Assembly (NCBI GenBank): GCA_949128115.1
Contig: OX421964.1
Span: 47,470,601 to 47,534,600, forward strand
Direction: 5' to 3'
Source: Anaspis maculata
Lineage: Eukaryota > Arthropoda > Insecta > Coleoptera > Scraptiidae
Length of the DNA: 64,000 nt
Within the stretch, counting starts at the first letter, position 1. The number at the start of each line of letters is the position of its first letter. The translations under genes were made by a program, and so were the position numbers. The notes below the pieces were generated by a model. That model saw nothing but the letters and a program-made list of their open reading frames with translations, did not search any database and had not been told where the DNA came from. Below are positions 10,821 to 22,155 of this stretch, piece after piece.

Positions 10821-11469
10821 GATGATTAATGCGTTACGAAAACACTAATTAACTTCATGCGTCATGTGAAATGATCGATAAGCTACCTGCAATGTTATAC
10901 CCAACAATAAATAATGATAATGTTGAAAATGGGACAAGTATCGCGGTGAGTTGGGGGGTGGTATGTAAGTAAATCAGTAATTGGAGCGGAAGTGTGCGCT
11001 TTATTTACCTGGCGGATTTAGAGAGGCATTACATGGGTTTTTAATGAAAACGTTCAACAGTGAATTTGAGGAAAGAACAAAAACAAATGATCCATTATCA
11101 ACTGTCAGGATGACGTTTGTAATCAGGCGACAGGCGACAGGCGGTGACAAGCCGCAAGAGGACGACGCATGAGCGCATGACTGACGTTGTTTAGCGTTGC
11201 AGGTTGCAGGGGCTCTCAAACTGTTTTGAATCAAAGAATTTTGAATAGCAGATCATGGCAGATAAAATAGATCACTATTTTTCTGGAGGTTTGATCGTTG
11301 AATGGTTTGATTTTATCTGTGGTTTTATATTTGAAGTACTTGGACCAAATTTGGACAGTTTGATTTGTCTCAGGTTTTATCAACAGTTTTACGTTTTATA
11401 TTTTATATACGTACCTACCATTTTTCAAGATCATAATATTGCTTTGGTCTTTGCTCTTTGGTTTTACAA
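10821..11469. other. Upstream flank of HD-PTP, no gene seen
   Basis: This probably holds the HD-PTP promoter and 5' UTR. A G+C-richer patch with CAGGCGACAGGCGG-type words lies at 11120-11170. No convincing coding exon, RNA gene or repeat was found. Confidence 0.4.
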
Positions 11470-11477
11470 CGGTGTTG

Positions 11478-12573
11478 CAGTGGCGGACTAAGGGGGGGGG
11501 CGGCGGGGGCGGTCCGCCCCGGGTCTCGGGGCCTCAATCATCTGATGGGGCCCCCAATTCCTCTTGTTTGTGAAAAATACTGCGAAAAATTGGGATAAAA
11601 TCCAAAAATTTCAATTTTTTCTTTCGATTATCACTTTTTTTCGCGTATTACTTGGGTGAAAAACATTGTTTTCCTATTTTTCCAATTTAAAGTTACCTTG
11701 GCAGGCCCCATGACAACAGGTTTGGGGGCCTACACACAGGCAATAGAGGTGTGTCCGAGGGTGTGTCTGTATCACGGAGTCTCTGCGAATTATGTTCACT
11801 TTAGGCTTTAGGGGCCCCGGACACAGTGCCAGGGGCCTCAAGCCTTTTGAAATTTTGTATTTTTTTTTGTCAGAAGAGGGGAAAGACAAAACAACCAAAT
11901 TATCTTGTCTGCGCGCTGCAGGTAGTAGAAATTCATGTTATTCCTAATTTTGTATATACGAGTATGTTTTAGCATTGAGTCAACAGTCCAAATCCAATTC
12001 AACATCCAAAGCTGGAACCGAAAACTTCTTGCAGGTACTGGTGGTCAGTGGCATAGCCAAGGGGGGCGAAAGTGGGCGAATGAGACCACCCCCCTACCTC
12101 CTAAGCGCCCATGGCACTTCATTCCACACTAAACCGATACAGAAAAAAATTCTGGCGAAAATTTTGAAGAAGCGCAAAAATTTTCTGAAAAGAAGTTTGA
12201 TTATCAAGTAATTTTGGTGAAAACGTCGAAAACCGAAATCGCAAAACGCACGAAATATACCGATCAATCCGATCATCATCAGCATCATTTTTATTATGCC
12301 CAAAAAATTTCGCCTGCGGCGCTACTTTTCCCTGACTTGTACCCTCACATTGCATTCGCCCTCTACGCCCTCAAATTCTGACTGCGCTACTGTGTGTTTT
12401 ATAGTCAAGTTATTAACAACACATTTTTTGTTTCTTAGGCTTTTGCTCAATTACGGCGGGGCAGGGCGGGCCAAAAAATTTGCCGGCCCCCCTTAATATT
12501 CTTAACTTTCACTCCTTAGGGGCCCCATCTCACAATTCCGCCCCGGGCCCCCAACTCCCTTAGTCCGCCACTG
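11478..12573. mobile_element. hAT-type element family B, copy 1 (perfect 8-bp TSD)
   Basis: 1096 bp with CAGTGGCGGACTAAGG and its inverse CCTTAGTCCGCCACTG, flanked by the perfect 8-bp duplication CGGTGTTG (11470-11477 and 12574-12581). It is closely similar throughout to 25705-26789. It contains a probable older nested piece beginning CAGTGGCATAGCCAAGG at about 12049, present in both copies. No transposase; non-autonomous. Confidence 0.93.
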
Positions 12574-12711
12574 CGGTGTTGGTTGTGGTTTGGTTGATGA
12601 TTAATCTACTTTTATGATCTGTATTCTGTGATGGATGATGATGGCCAGATTCGTTGTTCTCCAAGTCCAAGTTCCTCGCGTAGTCCTATAGTGACTTTAT
12701 GGTAGAGACTA

Positions 12712-14763
12712 TACAGGGTGTTTCAAAAAGTATGTGCCATACGTGAATGGCAGATGGAGGATGTCAAGGCGAGTTGAGATCAAGAAGAAAAATTTTTTTT
12801 TGGCGATCGGTCTCGAAGATACAGGGTGTTTTGATCTTTGTCAACAATTTACAATAAGCGATATCTCTGGAGCGGTTCGATATAAATGAATGAAATTTAC
12901 CTGTCACATTTCTCTGCTGGTACTTAATCAAATGCCATAGCAAGTAGAAAAAAAATCAGGTCCGGACTTGAAAAAAAAAGTGTTTGAGTTAGCCTGTCAA
13001 AAAGTACATTTTTTGAGCGGATTTCGGAAAAAACACTATCATATTTGGAAAGCTCAGGAAAAATGCTACAAGAGTGACTGTTCAATTTTCACGGCACACT
13101 TAAAATCATCCGACAAAGAAATTGAGAAACAACTCATACCAGTGTTACTATTCAAAGTGAAATTTTTAATAGGCGTAATATAATGGATACAATTTGGTAC
13201 GATCACTGCAGATTCTTCAGTTCTATCATATCTTTCACTAAGACTCGACATGCCGCACAAGGGAAGACATTTCTAAAAAAAAATCTCGAGAAAACCAAAA
13301 TTCTCGCCAGAGTTGCACTGTTACAATTTCGTTCTTTTGTTTCATTCAAATTTATTTGGATATGCAGAGTTCACAGATTTTTGTTGAAATTGTTAGCACA
13401 TTTGGCCGGAATAATCAGTTTTCTTAGTAGGTACCTTATTTGACCATGCAAAGAATTAAATAAGAGAGAGTTCCATCATTTCTTATACCACAAAATATTC
13501 GCTTGTTTTTGTTATACCTACCTAGTTCACCTAGGTGTCTTTATTTTTTTTTAAACATTTATGGTTGTGTTGTCAGTTGTGTTACAAGTTGTTTGTTCGG
13601 TCCAAATAAATCCTCGCAAACAAAATGGCCAACCGATTTACAAACGCTGAATTCGCCGATATTATTTTCGTGTGTGGGTTCTGCGATGGCAACGGGAGAT
13701 CCGCCAAAGGGAATACGAGCTAAGATATCCAGGTGTACCATCTCGAAACACGTTTGGAAGAATTTTTCAATACAGTCGTGAACATAGGAGATTCCCCGGA
13801 ACTGCTGTTGTAGCTGTACCTCCGAGAAACATCGAACGACCGAGAGTGGATGCCCAGGAAGAAATTCTGAAGATGGCAGTGGAAAATCCTTCCATAAACA
13901 CGAGAAGGATAGGACATGCCCTTGGTATTCCCCATGCTCGTGCATGGAGAGGATCAAAAAGCGAAAGCTTGTATCCTTACCACCTGCAGAAGGTGCAGCA
14001 ACTAGAGCCAAATTATTCAGCCCCGAACGCCTCATCTTTTGGAGATGGATTGTGAACCATCCACGAACTGTACCTCGAATTTTATTCACAGATGAGGCCC
14101 AGTTTACAAGGGACGGCGTTACTAATTGCCGAAACTCGCACATTTGGGCGCAGGAAAATCCCCATGCTGGCGAGAATTTTGGTTTTCTTGAGATTTTTTT
14201 TTAGAAATGTCTTCCCTTGTGAGACATGTCGAGTCTTAGTGAAAGATATGATAGAACTGAGGAATCTGCAGTGATCGTACCGAATTGCATCCATTATTGC
14301 GCCTAATAAAAATTTCACTCTGAATAGTAACACTGGTATGAGTTGTTTCTCAATTTCTTTGTCGGATGACTTCAAGTGTGCCGTGAAAATTGAACAGTCA
14401 CTCTTGTAGCATTTTTCCTGAGCTTTCCAGATATGGTAGTGTTTTTTCCGAAATCCGCTCAGAAAATGTACTTTTTGACAGGCAAACTCAAAAACTTTTT
14501 TTTTCGAGTCCGGACCTGATTTTTTTTCTACCTGCTATGGCATTTGATCAAGTACCAGCAGAGGGATGTGACAGGTGAATTTCATTTGTTTATATCAAAC
14601 CGCTCCAGAGATATCACTTATTGTAAATTGTGACCAAAGAACAAAACACCCTGTATCTTCGAGACCGAACGCCAAAAAAATTTTTCTCTTCTTGATCTCA
14701 ACTCGCCTTGACATCCTCCATCTGCCATTCACGTATGGCACATACTTTTTGAAACACCCTGTA
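12712..14763. mobile_element. Mariner-type foldback element with ~600-bp inverted arms and dead transposase
   Basis: The ends TACAGGGTGTTTCAAAAAGT / ACTTTTTGAAACACCCTGTA begin arms of about 600 bp (12712-13310 and 14165-14763) with only scattered differences. The TA at each end fits a Tc1/mariner TA target duplication. The central ~850 bp has a truncated transposase, cut exactly where the right arm begins. The element therefore looks like a foldback derivative in which one end was copied over the 3' half of the gene. Confidence 0.88.
13624..14165 (+). pseudogene. Transposase remnant (DUF4817 HTH plus first DDE motif)
   Basis: Reading across frames gives MANRFTNAEFADIIFVCGFC (the N-terminal HTH seen in insect DUF4817 transposases). 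Then REYELRYPGVPSRNTFGRIF, ENPSINTRRIGHALGIPHAR and LYPYHLQKVQQLEP follow (second HTH), and finally VPRILFTDEAQFTRDGV (first catalytic Asp) and NSHIWAQENPHA. Frame changes occur near 13700 and 14020. The protein stops abruptly at the right inverted arm, so the later D/E catalytic residues are missing. It cannot encode an active enzyme. Confidence 0.85.
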
Positions 14764-15143
14764 GTAATTAGACACTCGACTAGTGAAAAAAGTGAAGTGG
14801 AGTGTGGATTATTATTATTGTGGAGTGCGAGGTGGAGTGCCGTGGTACCCTAGACCCTAGGGTTCCCGTGACCCTGTGTTATGTCCCGGTTCCAGCTTGG
14901 GTTCCAGTCTTGCAGGTGTGTATAAAGTGTAAAATCTTTTAAAGATACCGGAAAACCTCGCGGAAAGGAAAACAAACGGGCTAAACCTAAACCACCCACC
15001 AAAAGTGGCGAGTTTTTATTGCAATAGGGTCCTTGCATGAATTTTATATTGAGACAATACACAATATTGCGCGGAAGTGGCGCTCCGACACGGATGTCAT
15101 GCGAACTAAGAAAACGGTGACAAGTTGTCATCGCGCATGTTCA
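14764..15143. other. No gene seen
   Basis: Unique-looking sequence between two elements. Short frames show no known domain. Confidence 0.5.
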
Positions 15144-15318
15144 GGGCCGCTATTTTTGAATCGTCTGAGAAAAGTCCCTGGGAGTTTTATATAATCCGTA
15201 CTACACTTCTGTAGCTAAAGTTGCCTAAAAACCACGATTTTAGGCAACATCGCTACATCAGTGTACTGCGGAATGTATTTTACTCCCAGGGACTCACACG
15301 ATTCAAGAATAGCGGCCC
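15144..15318. mobile_element. MITE family C, copy 1 (GGGCCGCTATT ends)
   Basis: 175-bp palindromic element: GGGCCGCTATTTTTGAATCG mirrored by CGATTCAAGAATAGCGGCCC, with AGTCCCTGGGAGT and GGTTTTTAGGCAAC-type inner pairs. A second copy is at 27296-27476 (about 90% similar), which has a 6-bp longer right arm. Confidence 0.88.
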
Positions 15319-16205
15319 AGAACTCGACAATGACATTGATTTCAGTGTTTGACGTAACGTTTTGTACAGTTCTATCAGCAACTTGTGAAGTCTTCCGATT
15401 TAAAATGCATATTCGGCGGTCGAAAAAGTGTGTGCCACTCAGAGGACCGACTGTCGCCACACCATGCTGTCGTCAATACAATACAGCACTGAATTAATGA
15501 AATATCCCCAGACAATTTCGCGGTAAATTTGAATGTTATGGTTGAAGTGTTCAATGTTTTTTTTATTTCGTAATTTGAGGCATTTGGGAATGATCCCCAA
15601 CATATGTGCTTTCATGAATAGGTTGCAAGGGTTACTCTGATTTTTCTATGTAACCACTTCTACTTGAAAACGACGCATAATCCATTGAGCTTAGTTTGAG
15701 AATCACCTATTTTACAGCGTAACATATGGAGAGCGAATCACCTCGTTTTTTAGCGCATGCGCTAAGCGATCACGCAATAGTGTGTATTGTACCATTGATT
15801 TATACAACCACTGATCAACTCCCGCAGTTGAAAATGATGGCAATCTTCACAAAAAAAAGTTTTCGGAAAAGATCATTTCACCCAATTCCTTATGACACCA
15901 ATCAGATGAAGGATAGGTATTTTTGATGTTTGGTGAGGGAAAAGGATTGATTGAATAAGATAAAAGATTACAGCAAATTAAAAGAAAGGTTGATTTGTGA
16001 ATGGAAGACGTAGCTAGGAACTGCGATGAGATAAGGCCAGTAAAAAACGCTAGTAATGCGTCGGATCACCTCTTGCACCGATGACAGCCGAGCACGTCCA
16101 TGGCATACTGTCAATAAAATTGGCGTTCAATTGCTCGTTTTTTAGCGCATGCGCTAAGCGTTCACGCAATATTGTGTATTACTTCATAATATCATTCAAA
16201 ACGTT
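15319..16205. other. No gene; one 36-bp palindromic word repeated
   Basis: TCGTTTTTTAGCGCATGCGCTAAGCG plus (A/T)TCACGCAATA occurs at about 15742 and again at about 16135, around different flanks. Nothing else is recognisable. Confidence 0.5.
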
Positions 16206-17529
16206 ATTGGCGAAAATCAGCGGCCACCAGAAGGCGCTGAACGCAGTCAAACATGGTGGCCCAAGGGGCCTTGACAAATAGGTACCCAGCGCACAGCCCA
16301 GCGCAGTAGCGCAGTAGCACTCGACAGTTGACAGTACCTACTCCAAATCAGAAGAATATTGACAGTTTTGACAGTTGAAAAATAATTAATTTTTTTTTGT
16401 TTTCCTTGTTTTCCACATTGTCGTGAATGTGAGCGAGTGAGTGATGTAGTTTGACTTGAATTACTGCGTTAGTATACGCCGATGGACACAATACACAATG
16501 CAGCAGCAAAAGCCGATACGTAAGTTGGTGAAATGATAGCCGAAAAATGCAATCTCTGAATGCTTATTTATGTTACAGATGTTGAGTTGTGTGAGCCCCT
16601 TGCACACAAGGTGGAAATACTAAGCCCTCACAAGACAAGGCATAGGTACAGCAGGACGCATCACGAAAATGAGCCAACAATTATCATTTAGGCCAGAAAG
16701 ATGAACATTCTTTTGGAGTAATCGTGCGACTCATACATTGACTGTAAAGTAAAATTTCAGTAGCTAATAAGCATTTACCGCTGTCTAGAATAATAAAAAT
16801 CATAGTTTATCAATAATAATTGAGTATTCTTCAATCATAAGTTTAATCATAGCTCATCGGTTGATGTTAGTGTTTCTACAATGGAAAATATTTTCATATC
16901 GATTAAGGTTCTAAATCTGAACTGATGAGGCGAGTGACGGATTCTGATTTGCAGGCCAGGTATCTTCTCTCAATACCGCTGGCGTTGATCTTCAGGCTCT
17001 CCGGCTGCTCTCACTGGCTTATCGGAGATGGCTTCACGAGTTCACAACACTGTTCTAACAACTGGTCCACAGAACCTGACCTCCAAATGGTTTTCAATTA
17101 TCCATTTATGAGACATAACAAAGCACAAGAATCTCAGTCGCAGTGAGCCCCAGTCACCCCACACGCGATTAAATGACCTGCCTCAATCACTTCTTCGCCT
17201 TCGCACTTTGTCGAGAGGGGGCTGATTTGGTCACCGACATGACCATAAATATTGGGCAAATGAATCTGTATCATTTTCATTTTCTAAAACAAAAATAAGT
17301 TAGAGATACTGCAACGAAATTCCATTCCCAACCAACCCCCAGTTCTTGGCCCACTGCACAGGCCCACTGTTACGCTTTCACTGACAGCCACAGATGACTG
17401 ACAGCTATCACTGTTGACAGCTGTTGTGATGTAAATGCGCACTGCGTTTACTACCTATTTGTCAAGGCCCCTTGGGCCACCATGTTTTATTGCGTACAGT
17501 GCCACCACGCGGAAAAGATTTTCGCCAAT
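16206..17529. mobile_element. 1.3-kb element with ~75-bp inverted ends
   Basis: ATTGGCGAAAATC (16206) is mirrored by GATTTTCGCCAAT (17529). A nearly perfect inner pair, ACATGGTGGCCCAAGGGGCC...TTGACAAATAGGTA (16249-16283) and its complement (17452-17486), completes the ends. The interior is non-coding. Family not identified. Confidence 0.75.
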
Positions 17530-18056
17530 CCTCAATAATTTCCGCCTAGAAAAAAAATTCAAAGAAATTGGTCCATCCTTCAAAAGAAGATCAAAGTTTG
17601 AATTTTTTTTTTCGCGCCAAAAACGCGGTCGCTTCTAATGACCTTGTATGACCACGATGCACTGGACTGCTAATCCCCCAGATTCCCCCAACAACTTATG
17701 ACCCCTCCTCTGGAAGTCGCCATCTTATTATGCACCGGTACCCAGAAGTCCCAAAACGTTTGGTAGCGGCCTCAAGAGTGGCTTCCAATATTCAACGGAG
17801 CAGTTTTATGTATTGATGACTATGACTATATATTCTATTTTATAAATATATATAGTTTTAGTGTATTTTAATATAATTTTTAGCTAAATTTGTTACCGAT
17901 CCATGAAGATTTGCAAGAGTTTACCGTTATTACATAGAACGTTTGAGGTTCACTGGAAGAATTTTCGCTCGGTGACAGCCGGTGCTTGGCTGTCAGTGCC
18001 GCGCCATCTTGATCTGGGATAATATCTTGATTTTTGGTTTTGATTTCGGCGACTTG
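17530..18056. other. No gene seen
   Basis: Mixed unique sequence, with an AT-rich stretch (about 17820-17885) and no recognisable element. Confidence 0.45.
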
Positions 18057-18284
18057 TACCTATATCCCGTTCACTTTTTATTTTCAGTACAATGAGTTTT
18101 TGAATCAAAAATGAAGTGACAAGCTGGGGGGCTACAGTCACAGCTGATGGCACCTGCAAAGTTTTGGATCAGAACTATCAGCGGCCGTCAGCCGTATCTC
18201 CCCAACGCTCCAGCTTGTCACTTAATTTTTGCTCCAAAAAGTCATTCTACTGACAATGAAGAGTGAACGGGATATACCTAGGTA
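18057..18284. repeat. 228-bp palindrome
   Basis: TACCTATATCCCGTTCACT...AATGAAGTGACAAGCTGG is mirrored by CAGCTTGTCACTTAATTTTT...AGTGAACGGGATATACC...GGTA. Arms are about 85-90 bp with a ~50-bp loop. Confidence 0.75.
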
Positions 18285-18289
18285 GGATC

Positions 18290-18675
18290 CATATAAAAAC
18301 ACCCACCGTAAAGTCATGCCACCATACATGTAGCACACGCCAAAAGAAGCCCACCGTACATTTTCCCACCGTATTGGTTGCAACCTTACAAATACCCACC
18401 ACCATACAGATCCACGCTAAAGTCATCCCACCATACATGCAGCAAACCACACATGCACCCACCATCAAAAAGTTTACACCATAATTGGGTCCTACCACAA
18501 TTATACCCACCACAAATAATACCTACCGTAAATTGATGCAACCATAATGTGTCCCACCGTAAAAAGACCCACTCCGATTAGCCCAGAACAGGCCCGAAGA
18601 CGAAAGCCCGTTGCCCACTGCTGCAGCCACCGTGTAGTTCGGCTATCGGCTAGTAGATGGCGCAGGCAGTGCAAT
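18290..18675 (-). repeat. CCCACC-word interspersed repeat, copy 1
   Basis: A ~385-bp repeat in which CCCACC(G/A)TA, or its remnants, recurs about every 12-22 bp. It is followed by a non-iterated tail (GCCCAGAACAGG...CGGCTAGTAGATGGCGCAGG). The inverted copy at 46573-46950 aligns over its whole length, so the iterations belong to one dispersed family. Confidence 0.8.
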
Positions 18676-19223
18676 TACGTCGTTTAATAACAGGGGGAAC
18701 GCAGGGGGGCTCCATGGGGGCTTCCAGTAGGTAGTATTTATTTATCAAGTTTACTTAGTGGGATCTCAGAAGCATATAATGTCTCTTATAATCCGGAACT
18801 GTACTGTGCACTCCAGACAGCATCAGAGATAAGCTTGTATTTATGTTATGTACCTACCTATAACACGATACCTACCCCAGACCATGGCCCGGAGGCAGAG
18901 AAATCCCGGAGGCATCTTTGGGATTCCAGAGTCGATTCAAGCTAAGAATGCGCACCATGCTTAATGTGACCATACGTCCCGTTTCGAACGGTATACCGTC
19001 CCTTTTTCCCAAACCGTGCGAATAATCAAAATGTTTCGACAAAAGTCGCCGGGTAGAAGTGTTCAGACACGTTCACATCAACAATCTCAAACATGGAAAC
19101 TTTTGTATTTCAATTGAATATATTTTATGTCTGCTCAGCACAAAATGCAACAGTTTAAAGAGCCTTTTTTTCAATGAATGAATAGAGTAGGTCGAGGAGT
19201 AGGTATTATACTTTTGCAAAACT

Positions 19224-19520
19224 ATTTTTTTTTCGATGGAATCAGAAACTAATATAGAAAAATAACTGACCCGTATTTTTTTATTCAGCCAAAAATCGTA
19301 TCGTTTGGCCGCAATAAATAAACGGAAAACGAAATTCCTATATTCTGCCTATTTCTGCGTCATTTACACAGGCGGAATAGGCGGTACTCGCTGTGACGTT
19401 CGAACTAAATAGTTGATGTTATTTATTTATTGCGCCCAAACGATACGGTTTTTGACTGAATAAAAAAACACGGGTCAATTATTTTTCAATGTAGTTTTCA
19501 TTTCAATCAAAATTTTTTTT
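19224..19520. repeat. Palindrome with 100-bp arms
   Basis: Left arm 19224-19325 (AAAATAACTGACCCGT...CAAAAATCGTATCGTTTGG) is matched by right arm about 19425-19520. The loop (19326-19424) is G+C-richer and unique. Confidence 0.75.
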
Positions 19521-19952
19521 AGTATAATACTCCATTGTGGACGCAGATTGACTGAACTTTTTTCTGCTGAATGCTAGTTGATTAACCACAGAAAATGCCT
19601 GAAATCTGTACTAGACCCATCATCTTTTCACTATTGACACATAACTACTTGAATCAGCATTTTCATTGATCAGTCAGCTACAAATTGACAAACAAAAATC
19701 GAATCAACTGGATCTCGTATTATCTCTTTTGTGGGACCCACGACCCACGGTTAGTACCTATAATTTAAAAAAAACCTGCCAAGAATTTTATTCTTATCTA
19801 AAATCATCACCAGCTGTATTGAAACAAGTTTGATTCTATGACAAAAAAGTAAAAATAAATAACTGAACCTTTTGTGTGCGTAACTTTTTAAATTTGTAAT
19901 AAATATTTTTTATGAATAAATAGGTGGTAAAACTTATGATTGAGAACTAAAA

Positions 19953-20035
19953 GTGCGTTCAGTCAGCTTATTTAGCCGGAAGTTTTAATTTTAGTCGTAA
20001 GCGCTGCATCCCTTATTGGCTGTTTTGAGGAGGCT
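19953..20035. mobile_element. Half copy of MITE family D (GTGCGTTCAGTCAGC end)
   Basis: GTGCGTTCAGTCAGCTTATT, then TAGCCGgAAGTTTTAATTTT and GTCGTAAGCGCtGCATC, match the left half of the complete element at 39664-39829. The right half is absent. Confidence 0.75.
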
Positions 20036-20987
20036 GGTTCGTAAGAGCCTATAGGTCGCGGGAACATAACCGTCACCCTGGCACCCGCTATGGCAACGTT
20101 GCAGGCACGCCAGCACAACGGAGCCGAGAACGAAGTGCCTCTTCAAATGCGAAATTCTCTAATGTCATTGAAAAATGTGACGCCGTGATTGGTCTTCATT
20201 CGCAGCTTCCCATACCTTGTCGTATACTTACTATCCTGCTCAATACTTACCAAAAATCTTATATTGATCGAGCTTGCGGTACATTGGGAGGCAGGAGCTC
20301 TGAGAAATTAATCCTGCTCCCTGGTAGCACGCGAAGGTTCGGAGGACGTTCGAGGAACGTTAGAACGTTCCGCAATATCAAGGTTCTCTGAAGGTTAGAA
20401 GTTCCGAACTCCCAACGTTCGCCTAACGTTCGAGGAACGTTCGGCGAACGTTTCACTCAAGTGTTCCACGAACCTTCCACGAATGTTCCACTTCAACGTT
20501 CGTAGAGCGTTCGTACAAAACCATACCGCCTGGGAGGGGGGGGGGGTATATTTAATAATACCTAAACTGATGAACAGTTGGAAAAATTTATTAATATTAT
20601 ACTAGTAAATAACATCCACCAGATCAAGCCTCTGATCCAAACATAACTTCAATTCTTCAAATATAAATTTTTCAATAATGAACTAGGATAATAAGGTAAT
20701 ATTTAAATATGTAAGTATTAATAATAATATGTCAAACGTAAACGCAACACAGTTCCACTCCCAGCAGACTGTTGACAGACTGGATTAAATCATAAATACT
20801 AAATTTACAGAAACTATAGTAACACATAAATATAGAGAACACACATACAGAGAGCGTGTAAAGTTTTGAAACCTGGAACATTTTCCCCCTGGGCTGCGAT
20901 TCTCGAACTGCTCTAAATAATTTGGTATGAGGCCGAAATTTGACACAGCCTGTCTGCTGCTGATAAACCCCGGCCTGACTTATCGTA

Positions 20988-21139
20988 CTACCTCCGGTTC
21001 CACCAAATTTTTATCAACGAATTAAATCTATCACTCTCATAGTAACTAAGCAACTGGCCATGCTATTGGCTGGTGCGTAGCAACCATCAGCATGATAGAT
21101 TTAATCCGCTCATAAAACTTTGGTGAAATCCGAGGTATA
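20988..21139. repeat. 150-bp MITE-like palindrome
   Basis: ACCTCCGGTTCCACCAAATT...ATTAAATCTATCA (20990-21035) is mirrored by TGATAGATTTAAT...AACTTTGGTGAAATCCGAGGT (21093-21137). The loop contains GGCCATGCTATTGGCTGGT. Confidence 0.8.
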
Positions 21140-21339
21140 ACCGTGGGTTCCACAAAAAAGATAATACGAGATTAGTTGATTCGCGATTTTGTTTGTCAAT
21201 TTGTAGCTGACTGATCAATGGAAATGCTGGTTTATCCCTCAATAATGAAAAGATGATGAGTCTAGTACAGATTTCAGGCATTTTTTGTGGTTAATCGCGT
21301 AGCGTTCAGCAGAAAAAAGTTCAGTTAATCTGCAATCAG

Positions 21340-22155
21340 CCTTGATCGCTGATTATCTTTTTTGTGGAACTGACGGTATGTAATTTAGACTGTTTAGAGA
21401 ATCCCAGCCCTGGAGAAATTTTCAAAAAACACTGGGAATTAATTGATTTGTTTTGAAAAGTAAACATTTTGAGACCATTTTGATTCTTCTACCTCTCTCC
21501 GTTTTGATCGCCACAGTCACTTTTTTCCAATACAGGCCCTCTATCCCCTCTCTTTTTGGTGGTTTGAATAGATCATAACCTTCTGATTCCAGTAATATGC
21601 ACATGTTCAGCTTTTTGGCTGATATTCCGAAAATATTCATTATTTCAATTTTTAATTCTAATACGATACTGACATTGTTTTTGATCAATCACGATACTCA
21701 AAATAAAATTTTCGCAAAATATTTTGTAAATCATAATTTTTTCCTAATTTGAATTTTACACAAGATTTTTTTGAGTAGGTACCGGGATTATAAAATTGGA
21801 ATAAATATTTCTTGGTGAAAATGTTGGTCGGAAATAAATTTTTCTCCACCCCATCTCAATTTTCAAAAATATTTCGGGAACTATATCAGCAAGAAAGCTT
21901 AGCATAAACTGGAATCAAAATTTCATGATCTATCCAAATCCACCAAAAGAAGTGAGATATTTTGAAAAAATGACTGTGACATCATGACCTCAAGATGGAG
22001 AGGGGTAGAAAATTAAAATGGTTTCAAAATGTGTCTTTCACAACAAATTAATCTGACTTGTCCCAGCGTTTTTCTTCAAGGGAATAAAATCTTGCTTTCA
22101 AAACTTTACACACTATCTGCATAACATATAATAGTCTATTTAAATATATTGATAA
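21340..22155. other. No gene; 3' flank of the DUF4806 gene
   Basis: AT-rich unique sequence. It should contain the 3' UTR of the minus-strand gene: its stop is at 22156-22158 and AT-rich AATAAA-like words lie to the left (for example 22083 region). No repeat was recognised. Confidence 0.4.

Larger units (their letters stand above)
19537..21339. repeat. Pair of ~210-bp inverted repeats 1.4 kb apart
   Basis: GCAGATTGACTGAACTTTTT...AATGCCTGAAATCTGTACTAGA (from 19543) is mirrored at 21128-21339. The outer ends look terminal. The interval also holds a half-MITE (19953-20035), the left CCCTGG end of the next locus (20319) and a small palindrome (20988-21139), so insertions overlap in time. Confidence 0.7.

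Noticed and set aside
13559..14143. 194-residue open frame on the minus strand
   Set aside because: It is the shadow of the decayed transposase on the plus strand, whose motifs (FTDEAQFTRDGV and others) are recognisable.
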